Assembly: GCF_004136635.1 (NCBI RefSeq)
Contig: NZ_NOIU01000002.1
Coordinates: 310,001 to 374,000, forward strand
Direction of reading: 5' to 3'
Length of the DNA: 64,000 nt
From: Rothia halotolerans
Lineage (GTDB): Bacteria; Actinomycetota; Actinomycetes; Actinomycetales; Micrococcaceae
The stretch's first letter is position 1; each line of letters opens with the position of its first letter. The translations under genes and the position numbers were made by a program. Shown one piece after another: positions 31,780 to 40,181 of this stretch. A model generated the notes under the pieces. It was not told the origin of the DNA. It searched no databases and saw only the letters and a list, made by a program, of their open reading frames with translations.

Positions 31780-34287
31780 GTGCCTCACACGGATGGAGAG
31801 AACTCCGCACGGGACGCCCACGAGGAGAAGGTCTACGACTTCTCCTCGATGGAAGCCGTCTGGGCGGACTACTGGGAGCGCGAGCGGGTCTTCGCCCCCA
31901 GCGACGACGGCTCGAAGGAGCGCCGCTACGTCCTGGACATGTTCCCCTATCCCTCCGGCGACCTCCACATGGGCCACGCCGAGGCCTTCGCGATGGGCGA
32001 CGTCGTGGCCCGGTACTGGATGCAGCGCGGCTACGACGTCCTGCACCCCATCGGCTGGGACTCCTTCGGCCTGCCGGCCGAGAACGCCGCCATCAAGAAC
32101 GACGTGCACCCGTCCGAGTGGACGTACCGGAACATCGAGACGCAGGCGGCCTCCTTCAAGCGCTACGGCATCGCGGTGGACTGGTCGCGCCGGCTGCACA
32201 CCTCCGACCCGGAGTACTACCGCTGGACCCAGTGGCTGTTCCAGCAGTTCTACGCGCGCGGCCTCGCCTACCGCAAGGACTCCCCGGTCAACTGGTGCCC
32301 CAAAGACCAGACGGTGCTGGCCAACGAGCAGGTCGTCAACGGCGAGTGCGAGCGCTGCCACACCAAGGTGACCAAGAAGTCGCTGAACCAGTGGTACTTC
32401 AAGATCACCGACTACGCCCAGCAGCTGCTGGACGACATGGACCAGCTGGAGGGCCACTGGCCCGATCGCGTGCTGGCCATGCAGCGCAACTGGATCGGCC
32501 GCTCCGAGGGCGCCCACGTGACCTTCCAGATCGAGGGGGACGGCTCCAAGCCGGCCACCGAGCTGGACGTGTTCACGACCCGCCCGGACACCCTCTACGG
32601 CTCGACCTTCTTCGTCGTCGCCGCCGACGCCGACCTGGCCCACGAGCTGGTGACGCCCGAGCAGTCGGCCGCCCTGGAGGCCTACCGCGAGGAGGTCAAG
32701 GCCTTCTCCGACATCGAGCGGCAGTCCAGCGACCGGCCGAAGACCGGCGTGTTCACCGGCCGCTACGCGATCAACCCCCTGACCGGCGAGAAGCTGCCGA
32801 TCTGGGCCGCCGACTACGTGCTGGCCGACTACGGCACCGGCGCCATCATGGCCGTGCCCGCGCACGACCAGCGCGACCTCGACTTCGCCCGCGCCTTCGA
32901 CCTGCCGGTGCGCGTGGTCGTGGAGACCGGCGAGGAGGACCCGGCCGAGACCGGCGTCGCCACCGCCGGCGAGGGCACGCTGGTCAACTCCGGCCCGCTG
33001 GACGGGCTGGGGAAGGCCGAGGCGATCGCGCGCGCCATCGAGCTGCTCGAGGAGCGCCGGACGGGCGAGGGGCAGACCATCTTCCGCCTGCGCGACTGGC
33101 TGCTCTCCCGCCAGCGCTTCTGGGGCGCGCCGATCCCCATCGTCCACTGCGGCTCCTGCGGCGAGGTGCCGGTGCCCGAGGACCAGCTGCCGGTGCGCCT
33201 GCCCGAGGACCTCAGGGGCGAGGAGCTCGCCCCGAAGGGTCGCTCGCCGCTGGCGTCGGTGAGCGAGTGGGTCGACGTCGAGTGCCCCTCCTGCGGCGGC
33301 CCCGCCCAGCGGGACACCGACACGATGGATACCTTCGTCGACTCCTCCTGGTACTACCTGCGCTACGCCAACCCGCACCTGGACACCGCTGCGTTCGACG
33401 CCGAGGCCCTGCGGAACTGGGCGCCGGTGGACCAGTACGTGGGCGGCGTCGAGCACGCGATCCTGCACCTGCTGTACTCGCGGTTCTTCGTCAAGGTCAT
33501 CCGGGACATGGGCTACATCGACTTCGACGAGCCCTTCCGCGCCCTGCTGAACCAGGGCCAGGTGCTCAACCAGGGCAAGGCCATGTCCAAGTCCCTGGGC
33601 AACGGCGTGGACCTGGGCGAGCAGCTGAACACCTACGGGGTCGACGCCGTGCGCACCACCATGGTCTTCGCCTCCCCGCCGGAGGACGACATCGACTGGG
33701 CCGACGTCTCGCCCGGCGGCGCCGCGAAGTTCCTGGCGCGCGCCTGGCGCCTGGGCCAGGACGCGGAGAGTGCCCCGGGGGCCCCGGCGGAGGAGGGCGA
33801 CGTTGCCCTGCGCCGGGTAACCCACCGGACGATGCACGAGTCCGCGCAGGCGCTGGACGCGCACAAGTTCAACGTCGTCGTGGCCAAGACCATGGAGCTG
33901 GTCAACGCGACCCGCAAGGCCATCGACTCCGGCTGCGGGCCGGCCGACGCCGCGGTCCGCGAGGCCGCTGAGGCCGTCGCCGTGCTGCTGTCCCTCTACG
34001 CGCCCTACACGGCCGAGGACCTGTGGCACGAGCTGGGGCACCAGACGCCGGTGCTGCGGGCCGGCTGGCCCGCGGTGGACGAGGCGCTGCTGGTGGACGA
34101 GACCGTCACCGCGGTGGTCCAGGTCAAGGGCAAGGTCCGGGACCGCCTGGAGGTCGCGAAGGACATCACCGCCTCGGAGCTCGAGCGCCTCGCGCTGGAC
34201 TCGGAGCCGGTGCGGCGCTTCCTGGGGGACGCGCCGATCCGCAAGGTCATCGTGCGCGAGCCCAAGCTCGTGAACATCGTGGCCTAG
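31780..34287 (+). CDS. leuS: Leucyl-tRNA synthetase
   Basis: An 835-residue class I synthetase. The HIGH-type motif is MGHAEAF within [11 protein letters not shown], and the KMSKS motif is AMSKSLGNG; the CP1 editing domain lies between, and there is an anticodon/C-terminal domain. GTG at 31780 is preferred to the ATG 51 bases upstream because AAAGGA precedes it and the family N-terminus begins shortly after. It is divergent from the hydrolase operon. Confidence 0.97.
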   Translation: MPHTDGENSARDAHEEKVYDFSSMEAVWADYWERERVFAPSDDGSKERRYVLDMFPYPSGDLHMGHAEAFAMGDVVARYWMQRGYDVLHPIGWDSFGLPAENAAIKNDVHPSEWTYRNIETQAASFKRYGIAVDWSRRLHTSDPEYYRWTQWLFQQFYARGLAYRKDSPVNWCPKDQTVLANEQVVNGECERCHTKVTKKSLNQWYFKITDYAQQLLDDMDQLEGHWPDRVLAMQRNWIGRSEGAHVTFQIEGDGSKPATELDVFTTRPDTLYGSTFFVVAADADLAHELVTPEQSAALEAYREEVKAFSDIERQSSDRPKTGVFTGRYAINPLTGEKLPIWAADYVLADYGTGAIMAVPAHDQRDLDFARAFDLPVRVVVETGEEDPAETGVATAGEGTLVNSGPLDGLGKAEAIARAIELLEERRTGEGQTIFRLRDWLLSRQRFWGAPIPIVHCGSCGEVPVPEDQLPVRLPEDLRGEELAPKGRSPLASVSEWVDVECPSCGGPAQRDTDTMDTFVDSSWYYLRYANPHLDTAAFDAEALRNWAPVDQYVGGVEHAILHLLYSRFFVKVIRDMGYIDFDEPFRALLNQGQVLNQGKAMSKSLGNGVDLGEQLNTYGVDAVRTTMVFASPPEDDIDWADVSPGGAAKFLARAWRLGQDAESAPGAPAEEGDVALRRVTHRTMHESAQALDAHKFNVVVAKTMELVNATRKAIDSGCGPADAAVREAAEAVAVLLSLYAPYTAEDLWHELGHQTPVLRAGWPAVDEALLVDETVTAVVQVKGKVRDRLEVAKDITASELERLALDSEPVRRFLGDAPIRKVIVREPKLVNIVA

Positions 34288-34297
34288 GGGGGCAGAG

Positions 34298-35257
34298 ATG
34301 TCCGCGGGCAGCGCTGGGGCCGGCCAGGTCGCCGTCGTCACCGACTCGGCGGCCGGGCTCGACCCGGGCGTGTCCGCGGCCTGGGAGGCAGCCGGGGACT
34401 TCGCGTGCGTGTCCATGCCCCTCATGGTCGAGGACCAGATCTATCCCGGCGGCGATGATCCCCGCCTTGAGCAGCAGCTGGTCATTGCGGCGGCCGAGGG
34501 GCGGCGGATGAGCACCTCCAAGCCCTCGCCCGGGGCCTTCGACGCCGTCTACCGGCGGCTCGCCGAGCGCGGCTTCGAGGCGGTCGTCTCGATCCACCTC
34601 TCCGAGGAGCTCTCGGGCACGGTCTCCACGGCCCGGGCCTGCTCGGGCGAGGCCCCGGTGCCGGTGACGGTGCTCGACACCCGCTCCGTGGCCATGGCGC
34701 AGGGCTTCGCGGTCGCCTCCGCGCTGGGCAGGGCCCGGGCGGGCGGCTCGGTGGAGGAGGTCCTCGCGGCGGCCCGGGCCTCCCTGGAGGGGACCCGGCT
34801 GCTTTTCTACGTTCCGACCCTCGAGGCCCTGGCCCGCAGCGGCCGCATCCCCAAGGGGCTCGCCGTGGTCGGCCAGATGTTCCAGATCAAGCCGATCGCC
34901 ACCGTCGCGGCGGGGCGGCTGAAGTACCTGGAGCGGCCGCGCCAGGAGGCGGCGGCCCGCAGGAGGTTGGTCGAGCTGGCGGTGGAGGACGTGCGGCACG
35001 CCCTGAGGCGGCAGAGTGCGCTGGCCGCGGCTTCGGAGCCCGGGGAGCCGGAGGCCGCGCTCGCGGTCCACGACTTCTACGGCCGGCACGTGGCGGACCT
35101 CATCGAGGACGGCGTCGCCGCGGCCTTCGGGGATCGGGTGAGGATCCTCAGGTACCCGCTGCCGCCCGTGCTGGCGGTCCACGCCGGGCTCGGGCCGGTG
35201 GCCGTCGTGGCCGCGCCCCGGGCCCTCGCCGGCGAGCTGGCGTCCCCAACCGGCTGA
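34298..35257 (+). CDS. DegV family fatty-acid-binding protein
   Basis: A 319-residue DegV/EDD-fold protein. Family motifs are AVVTDSAAGLD near the N-terminus, STSKPSPGAF, HLSEELSGT and VLDTRSVAMAQGF. Members bind fatty acids and some present them to fatty-acid kinase (FakA); no fakA is nearby. It is ten bases after leuS, so probably co-transcribed, with degV immediately before comEA as in related genomes. Confidence 0.9.
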   Translation: MSAGSAGAGQVAVVTDSAAGLDPGVSAAWEAAGDFACVSMPLMVEDQIYPGGDDPRLEQQLVIAAAEGRRMSTSKPSPGAFDAVYRRLAERGFEAVVSIHLSEELSGTVSTARACSGEAPVPVTVLDTRSVAMAQGFAVASALGRARAGGSVEEVLAAARASLEGTRLLFYVPTLEALARSGRIPKGLAVVGQMFQIKPIATVAAGRLKYLERPRQEAAARRRLVELAVEDVRHALRRQSALAAASEPGEPEAALAVHDFYGRHVADLIEDGVAAAFGDRVRILRYPLPPVLAVHAGLGPVAVVAAPRALAGELASPTG

Positions 35258-35337
35258 AAGACCAGCGGCGGCGTCCGGCCGTCCACCGATCCGGCTGATG
35301 AGCCCCGTTCCCGCCGACGTCGTGCCCTCATCGTCCC

Positions 35338-35343
35338 TAGTCT
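35338..35343 (+). promoter_or_regulatory. -10 element of comEA, leaderless spacing
   Basis: TAGTCT ends seven bases before the ATG at 35351, so a leaderless comEA transcript is predicted. No convincing -35 is visible. It supports the far-upstream start chosen for ComEA. Confidence 0.45.
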
Positions 35344-35350
35344 CGGCACC

Positions 35351-36574
35351 ATGGTGAAGGGAACCGAGGGGCAGGGAATCGCCGGGACGAGCGCCGGGGC
35401 GGGCAGGATCAGCACTGGCGCGGGCAGGACGGATGCCGGTGCGGGTGGGTCGCGCTCGGGGCAGATCGGGATGGCGCAGGGCGGGGTGCCACAGGACGGG
35501 GTGGTGCGCCGCGTAGTCGCGACGACCGGCCGCGCCGGGCCGCCGGCCTCGCGGGAGCGCCTGACGGCTATGATCGAGCGCCTCTCCGAGCGGGAGGGCG
35601 CCATGGGCTCGTCGGAGATCCGGGGGCGGGCCGCCGAAGCCCCCCGGGCGCGGCCTCGGGACACCGAACCGCCCGGGGAAGAGGCGCAAGTCGACTCTGT
35701 TGAGCCGGAGGAGGGGGCCCCTGCCGGGGCCCGGCAGGGCTGGGGCCGAGACGAGGACGCAGTGGAGGCCGAAGGGGCGCCACGCCATGCCGCAGCCCTG
35801 CCGGCCTCGGCCTCCTCCGTCGCGGCGCGCTGGCTGCCTTCCCGGCGTGCGGCGTGGGCGATGTTGGTGCTCGTCGCCCTGGCGGTGGCGCTGGTGCTGC
35901 TGTTCCCGCCCAGCTGCGGGGCCCGCCCGGAAGTCAGCGTGCTGGTCTCCGGTTCCCCGAGTCCCTTGCCCGACGGTCTCCCCTCCGCGCCCGCCGCCGC
36001 TTCCTCCGCTGCGGCGGGGGAGGGCGACGACGTAGTGGCGCACGTGACCGGGGCGGTGCGCCGGCCGGGTCTGGTCCGGCTGCCCGGCGGAGCCCTGGTG
36101 GACGACGCCGTGCGCGAGGCCGGCGGCCTGAGCGAGGACGCCGCGGCCGAGGGCGTCAACCTCGCCGCCGAGGTCGAGCGCGGCCAGCAGGTCCGGATCC
36201 CCACGCGCGAGGAGGCGGCGGCCGCCCCGGCCGCTGTGGGGCCCGCCACCGGGTCATCCGGCGGCCCCGCGTCCGGAGGCTCCAGCGCGGCCGGGACCGG
36301 CGGGGCAGCTGGGTCGGGCGGGACAGGGAAGCCCCCGGCCGCCTCCGGAGCAGCCGGAGGGACCTCTGCCGGAGGCGCCGAGGGGCGGATCAACCTCAAC
36401 ACGGCCACGGCGGCGGAGCTCCAGACGCTGCCTCGCGTGGGCCCGGTCCTCTCCGAGCGCATCGTGGACTGGCGGGAGCAGAATGGTCCCTTCGCCTCAG
36501 TCCAGGAGCTCGACGCGGTCCCGGGCATCGGGGACGCCATGATGGCCTCCCTCGAGCCGCTGGTGACGGTCTGA
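35351..36574 (+). CDS. comEA: ComEA-type competence DNA receptor
   Basis: A 407-residue membrane-anchored DNA-binding protein of the transformation apparatus. From the N-terminus: a long Gly/Ala-rich then charged cytoplasmic region (1-165), one membrane helix (about 167-185), an SLBB domain (about 228-284), a Gly/Ser/Ala linker (290-343) and a double helix-hairpin-helix DNA-binding domain (345-405, INLNTATAAELQTLPRVG and FASVQELDAVPGIG). The start is uncertain: the leaderless promoter favours 35351, while Met74 would leave a more usual tail. comEC starts two bases after the stop. Confidence 0.9.
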   Translation: MVKGTEGQGIAGTSAGAGRISTGAGRTDAGAGGSRSGQIGMAQGGVPQDGVVRRVVATTGRAGPPASRERLTAMIERLSEREGAMGSSEIRGRAAEAPRARPRDTEPPGEEAQVDSVEPEEGAPAGARQGWGRDEDAVEAEGAPRHAAALPASASSVAARWLPSRRAAWAMLVLVALAVALVLLFPPSCGARPEVSVLVSGSPSPLPDGLPSAPAAASSAAAGEGDDVVAHVTGAVRRPGLVRLPGGALVDDAVREAGGLSEDAAAEGVNLAAEVERGQQVRIPTREEAAAAPAAVGPATGSSGGPASGGSSAAGTGGAAGSGGTGKPPAASGAAGGTSAGGAEGRINLNTATAAELQTLPRVGPVLSERIVDWREQNGPFASVQELDAVPGIGDAMMASLEPLVTV

Positions 36575-36575
36575 G

Positions 36576-38429
36576 GTGCGGGACGTCGACGATCTCCGCC
36601 TCCCGCCGGGACGGGCCGCGGATATGCGGCTTCTGCCCGCGGCGGGGGTCGTGTGGGGCGCCGCGGCCGCGGTCGCCGCGGGACAGCCAGCACCGCCGAG
36701 GATCTGGGCGCTCGCCGTGCTCGCCCTCGCGGTGCTGACCCAGATCGGCGCGACGCTGTGGGGACGCCTGGGCCTCCGCCCGTCGGGCCGGCGCGTGCTC
36801 CAGGGGGCGACGGCGTCGTGCGTCCTCGCGCTGGTCGCGCTCGCGGCCTTCATCGCCTGGGCCGGCGACGCCGGAGGCGGGGCGGCCGCTCGGTTGGCCG
36901 GTGCCGCCGGCTCCGAGCGGATGTTCCGGGCCGTCGTCGAGCCGGAGGGCGAGCCCCGGTTGGTCGAGGGCAGGTACGGCACTTCCCAGGTGATCGACGG
37001 CAGGGTGCTCGAGGCCGACGGCGCAGCACACGGCGAGGGACAGCCCGAGCGGATCACCCTGTGGCGGCAGGTCCCCTCGGAGGACGACGCCGAGCCAGCC
37101 TGCCCGCCGTCCCGTCCCGGCGAGACCGAGGCCCCGGACCGGACAGCATCTCCCCATAAGGCCGAGGACGACGCCGGAGCCGGCCGGGAGCGCCCGCGAC
37201 CCGGTTCCTGCATGCTCTCGGTCATCGGGCAGGTGGAGCGGGACGGGGGCGGCTACACCATGCGCGTCGGGGCGCTCACGCCGGTCGCTGCGCCGTTGAA
37301 GGGCTCCGGTGGGGAGCAAGGCCTTCTCCCGGATCCGCTGCTCCGCGGCATCGACCGCCTCCGGGAGGGGTTCCGGCAGCGCGTCGAGGCCCAGCTACCG
37401 CAGGACCCCGCCGCGCTGGTCCTCGGCATGACCTACGGCGACGACTCGGGGCTGCGCCCGGAGACCCAGGACGCGCTCAAGACCTCGGGACTGACGCATC
37501 TGACGGCTGTCAGCGGCGCTAACGTGGCGCTGGTGTTCCTGCTCGGGGTCCACTCGATCCGCTGGACCCGCTGCCCACGGCCGATGACGCTCGTCGTAGG
37601 GCTGGTCGCCGTCGGCGCGTACGTGGTGCTGGTGGGCCCCGAACCCTCCGTCCTGCGCGCGGCGGTGATGGGTGTGCTGGGCGGGGTGACGCTGGCGCTC
37701 GGCCGGGGAGGAGCGGCCACCTCGGCGCTATGGGTGTCGGTGATCGTCCTGTTGTGCGCCGACCGCCATCTGGTGGACGAGCCGGGCTTCATCCTCTCGG
37801 TCCTGGCGACGGCGGGCATCGTCCTGCAGGGCGCCGTCATGAGCCGGGCCCTGGTACGGTTCATGCCGCGCATGGTCGCGGATCCGCTGGCGGTCACCGC
37901 GGTCGCGAGTCTCTGGTGCGGCCCGTATCTGGTCTGGATGACCGGCTACTGGGCGCCGTTCACCCTGCTCGCGAACCTTCTGGTGGCACCGGTGGTGCCG
38001 GGCGTGACCCTCTGCGGGCTGATGGCGCTGTGCCTCCAGGGGATCGCTCCCTGGTCCAGTGTGCTGACGACGACGGCGGGCGTGGGGGTCCGATGGGTCG
38101 AAGCCGTCGGCGTCGGTGCGGCGTCGTTGCCCGGCTCCCGGGTGGAGGCGGGTGAGGGACCGCTCCCCGTCCTGCTCGCGGTCGTCCTCGCTGTGGCCGT
38201 CGCGCTGCTCGTCTTCCGCGCGGACCCGCTGCGCGATGCCGGGAGGAAGGCGATGCCGGAGAACCTCGGACTGAGTCTGAGCCTGAGGCGCGACGCTGGG
38301 GAGGCCTTGTCAAAGGGGAGAGGCGGGGCCCTGGGCTGTGACGATGCCGCGGGCGTGTTCCTCTCCGGTGAGGCGAGCGGGCAGAGGCGGGATCATCCTT
38401 CTCGGGCAGGGCCCGGCCGGAGACGATAA
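36576..38429 (+). CDS. comEC: ComEC/Rec2 DNA channel without C-terminal nuclease domain
   Basis: A 617-residue polytopic protein. N-terminal membrane helices (about 20-95), an OB-like extracellular domain (about 115-245) and the competence domain with signature LTHLTAVSGANVALVF (305-320) and repeated helices to about 545 are present. The metallo-beta-lactamase-like domain of full ComEC proteins, with its HxHxDH-type motif, is absent. After the last helix there is only a 70-residue basic tail of low plausibility. It forms an operon with comEA and adjoins the accessory block, so 3' truncation is possible; some actinobacterial ComECs naturally lack this domain. Confidence 0.85.
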   Translation: MRDVDDLRLPPGRAADMRLLPAAGVVWGAAAAVAAGQPAPPRIWALAVLALAVLTQIGATLWGRLGLRPSGRRVLQGATASCVLALVALAAFIAWAGDAGGGAAARLAGAAGSERMFRAVVEPEGEPRLVEGRYGTSQVIDGRVLEADGAAHGEGQPERITLWRQVPSEDDAEPACPPSRPGETEAPDRTASPHKAEDDAGAGRERPRPGSCMLSVIGQVERDGGGYTMRVGALTPVAAPLKGSGGEQGLLPDPLLRGIDRLREGFRQRVEAQLPQDPAALVLGMTYGDDSGLRPETQDALKTSGLTHLTAVSGANVALVFLLGVHSIRWTRCPRPMTLVVGLVAVGAYVVLVGPEPSVLRAAVMGVLGGVTLALGRGGAATSALWVSVIVLLCADRHLVDEPGFILSVLATAGIVLQGAVMSRALVRFMPRMVADPLAVTAVASLWCGPYLVWMTGYWAPFTLLANLLVAPVVPGVTLCGLMALCLQGIAPWSSVLTTTAGVGVRWVEAVGVGAASLPGSRVEAGEGPLPVLLAVVLAVAVALLVFRADPLRDAGRKAMPENLGLSLSLRRDAGEALSKGRGGALGCDDAAGVFLSGEASGQRRDHPSRAGPGRRR

Positions 38430-38523
38430 ACGTGGGAGGCCAGGCGATGATCACGTGATTTGTCGTCTGCATCGCTCTTTCGCGGACCTATTCGAGGCCC
38501 TCCGGGGCGAACAGGCACATGGA

Positions 38524-39181
38524 TCAGTTGCGGTTCATGCCGTGCCTGCGCGTGTCGAGGGCGAACTTGAAGTGGCTCTCGGCCACGTCGATCTGGCTCC
38601 TCGGCGTGGAGGGGTCGAAGACCCGGAGCAGCGAGAAGCGGAACGTGCCCGGATCGGCGGTGCGCAGCTCGACGTTGCCGCCGTGGCCGTTGGCGGCGTA
38701 GGCCTCCCACCGCTGGCGGATGCTCTCCGCGCCGTCGGCCTTGCCGACGTACTGACGACCGTCCCGGGTGTCGGTGATCCGGTAGATCCCCGCCACCGAG
38801 GCCAGCGCCGTGCGCCACGAGGCGTAGGCGGGCTCGCGCATCACGGCCTGGAGGCGCGGGTAGTCCAGGACGAGCCGGTCGTAACCGGGGGAACGGCACC
38901 GGCTCCGCATCGGCGATCTCCAGCACGGGGTACCCGGCGGCGGTGTCCGCGTTGATGCGCCAGGTGCGCGGGGATCTTCATCCGATCACCAGCCTGTTCC
39001 TGAGATCGGCCAGCTGCTCGGACTCGACGAGGTCGAAGGTGCGCAGCACCCCGTCCTCGGAGATCTCACCGCGGTTCTCCAGCACCGACCAGAGCCGGGC
39101 CCGCTGACCGCCCTCCCAGTTTCCCACCCTGGATGACGCGCCATCGCGATCCGGGCGACGCACGACTCGCGAGCGTTGCAC
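38524..39181 (-). pseudogene. Broken GIY-YIG nuclease gene
   Basis: Remains of a GIY-YIG family protein. The C-terminal 90 residues contain GIYRITDTRDGRQYVGKADG and AESHFKFALDTRRHGMNRN. Two lesions are visible: a TGA at 38980-38978 where the continuing frame reads GxRSPRTWRINADT, probably a former TGG codon, and one extra base in a run of five G (38887-38891) that shifts frame between EPVPFP and GYDRLVLDYP. The 5' part is missing, cut near 39181 where the copper locus promoter begins. It is not expected to be functional. Confidence 0.75.
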
Positions 39182-39203
39182 GAGTACCCCGCCAGCGTAT
39201 AGC
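39176..39203 (+). promoter_or_regulatory. Promoter of the copper cluster
   Basis: TTGCAC (39176-39181), a 16-base spacer and TATAGC (39198-39203). The predicted start is near 39210, just upstream of the CsoR-type dyad. Confidence 0.55.
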
Positions 39204-39217
39204 CTTCAGAGTGTCAG

Positions 39218-39234
39218 ATACCCCTCCGGGGTAT
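39218..39234. promoter_or_regulatory. CsoR-type copper operator
   Basis: ATACCCC-TCC-GGGGTAT is a perfect 7-bp inverted repeat with a G/C-tract centre, the form bound by CsoR-family Cu(I) sensors. It lies at about +8 to +24 of the predicted transcript and just before the copZ ribosome binding site GAGGAAGGAAG. A regulator bound here would be released by Cu(I). No csoR gene is in the window. Confidence 0.75.
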
Positions 39235-39254
39235 ACCTAGAGGAAGGAAGCACC

Positions 39255-39464
39255 ATGACGCAGAACCAGTACCAGGTGTCCGGCATGACCTGCGGGCACT
39301 GCGAGATGTCGGTCCGCGAAGAGGTCGGCGAGCTCCCCGGCGTCACGGGCATCGAGGTCAGCGCCCAGACCGGCACGCTCGTGGTGACCGGCGAGGGGGA
39401 GATCGACGACGCGAAGGTCCTGGCCGCGGTCGAGGAGGCCGGGTACACGGCCGAGCGGGTCTGA
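39255..39464 (+). CDS. copZ: Copper chaperone (CopZ-like HMA protein)
   Basis: A 69-residue heavy-metal-associated domain protein with the Cu(I)-binding motif GMTCGHC (10-16) and the beta-alpha-beta-beta-alpha-beta pattern. It carries Cu(I) in the cytosol to the CopA ATPase encoded downstream. GAGGAAGGAAG precedes the ATG. The stop overlaps the next start (ATGA). It is controlled by the upstream CsoR-type dyad. Confidence 0.93.
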   Translation: MTQNQYQVSGMTCGHCEMSVREEVGELPGVTGIEVSAQTGTLVVTGEGEIDDAKVLAAVEEAGYTAERV

Positions 39465-40111
39465 TGAGGGCCGGGACCAGGCTCTCGCTCTACGGGGTCG
39501 GGCTGGTGGCGGCGTTCGGGGCTGCATTCGGCCTCGGCGGCGTCGCCGTCCCGGACAGCGTCGTGGAGTCGTGGACCCAGCAGAGCGGAGCGGACGAGCA
39601 CGGTGAGCACGGCGAAGGAGCGGAGCAGATGAGCACGCACGACGAAGACCAGCACGAGGCCGGCGGCATGGCCGGCCACGAGCACGCAGCGGACGGCGGC
39701 GCACCGCCGGAGGGCATCGTGGCCGCCGCGGACCCCGCCTACCCGCTGGGTGAGACGGTGCGCCTGAGCGCCGACCACATGCCGGGCATGGACGGTGCGG
39801 AGGCCACGGTCTCCGGGGCGTTCGCCACGACGGCGTACTCGGTCAGCTATACGCCGACCACCGGAGGGGACCCCGTGCGCGACCACAAGTGGGTCGTCCA
39901 CGAAGAGCTGCGGGATCCCGGCGAGGCACCCCTGCCCGACGGGGCCGAGGCGGTGCTCGAGGCCGATCACATGGACGGCATGGAGGGAGCCGAGGCGACG
40001 ATCGACAGCTCCACCCAGGAGACCGTCTACATGGTCGACGTCGAGACGGACGACATGACGATGACCAACCACAAGTGGGTCGTCGAGAGCGAGATCCACC
40101 CCGCCGGCTGA
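39464..40111 (+). CDS. Exported Met/His-rich protein with two DUF1541 repeats
   Basis: A 215-residue protein with an N-terminal membrane segment or signal (about 8-29), a His/Glu/Met-rich region (about 44-82, with several HE and HD pairs) and two tandem DUF1541 (YdhK-type) repeats: [20 protein letters not shown] to HKWVVHEEL, and [17 protein letters not shown] to HKWVVESEI. Each repeat has Met/His clusters suited to copper binding. It probably buffers or delivers copper outside the membrane; family function is not settled. It lies between copZ and copA in one operon. Confidence 0.82.
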   Translation: MRAGTRLSLYGVGLVAAFGAAFGLGGVAVPDSVVESWTQQSGADEHGEHGEGAEQMSTHDEDQHEAGGMAGHEHAADGGAPPEGIVAAADPAYPLGETVRLSADHMPGMDGAEATVSGAFATTAYSVSYTPTTGGDPVRDHKWVVHEELRDPGEAPLPDGAEAVLEADHMDGMEGAEATIDSSTQETVYMVDVETDDMTMTNHKWVVESEIHPAG

Positions 40112-40181
40112 CCCGGCCGGAACGGACCGGCGGCCGCATCGGCGGCCGCCGCAGATGAGCAGGAACAGGAAGGGGCGCGCA

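Noticed and set aside
38450-38459. ATCACGTGAT palindrome after comEC as an operator
   Set aside because: It is a short palindrome with no promoter or intact gene next to it; chance occurrence is likely.
40155-40181. Earlier ATG start for CopA
   Set aside because: No ribosome binding site precedes it, whereas AGGAAGG is well placed before GTG 40182.
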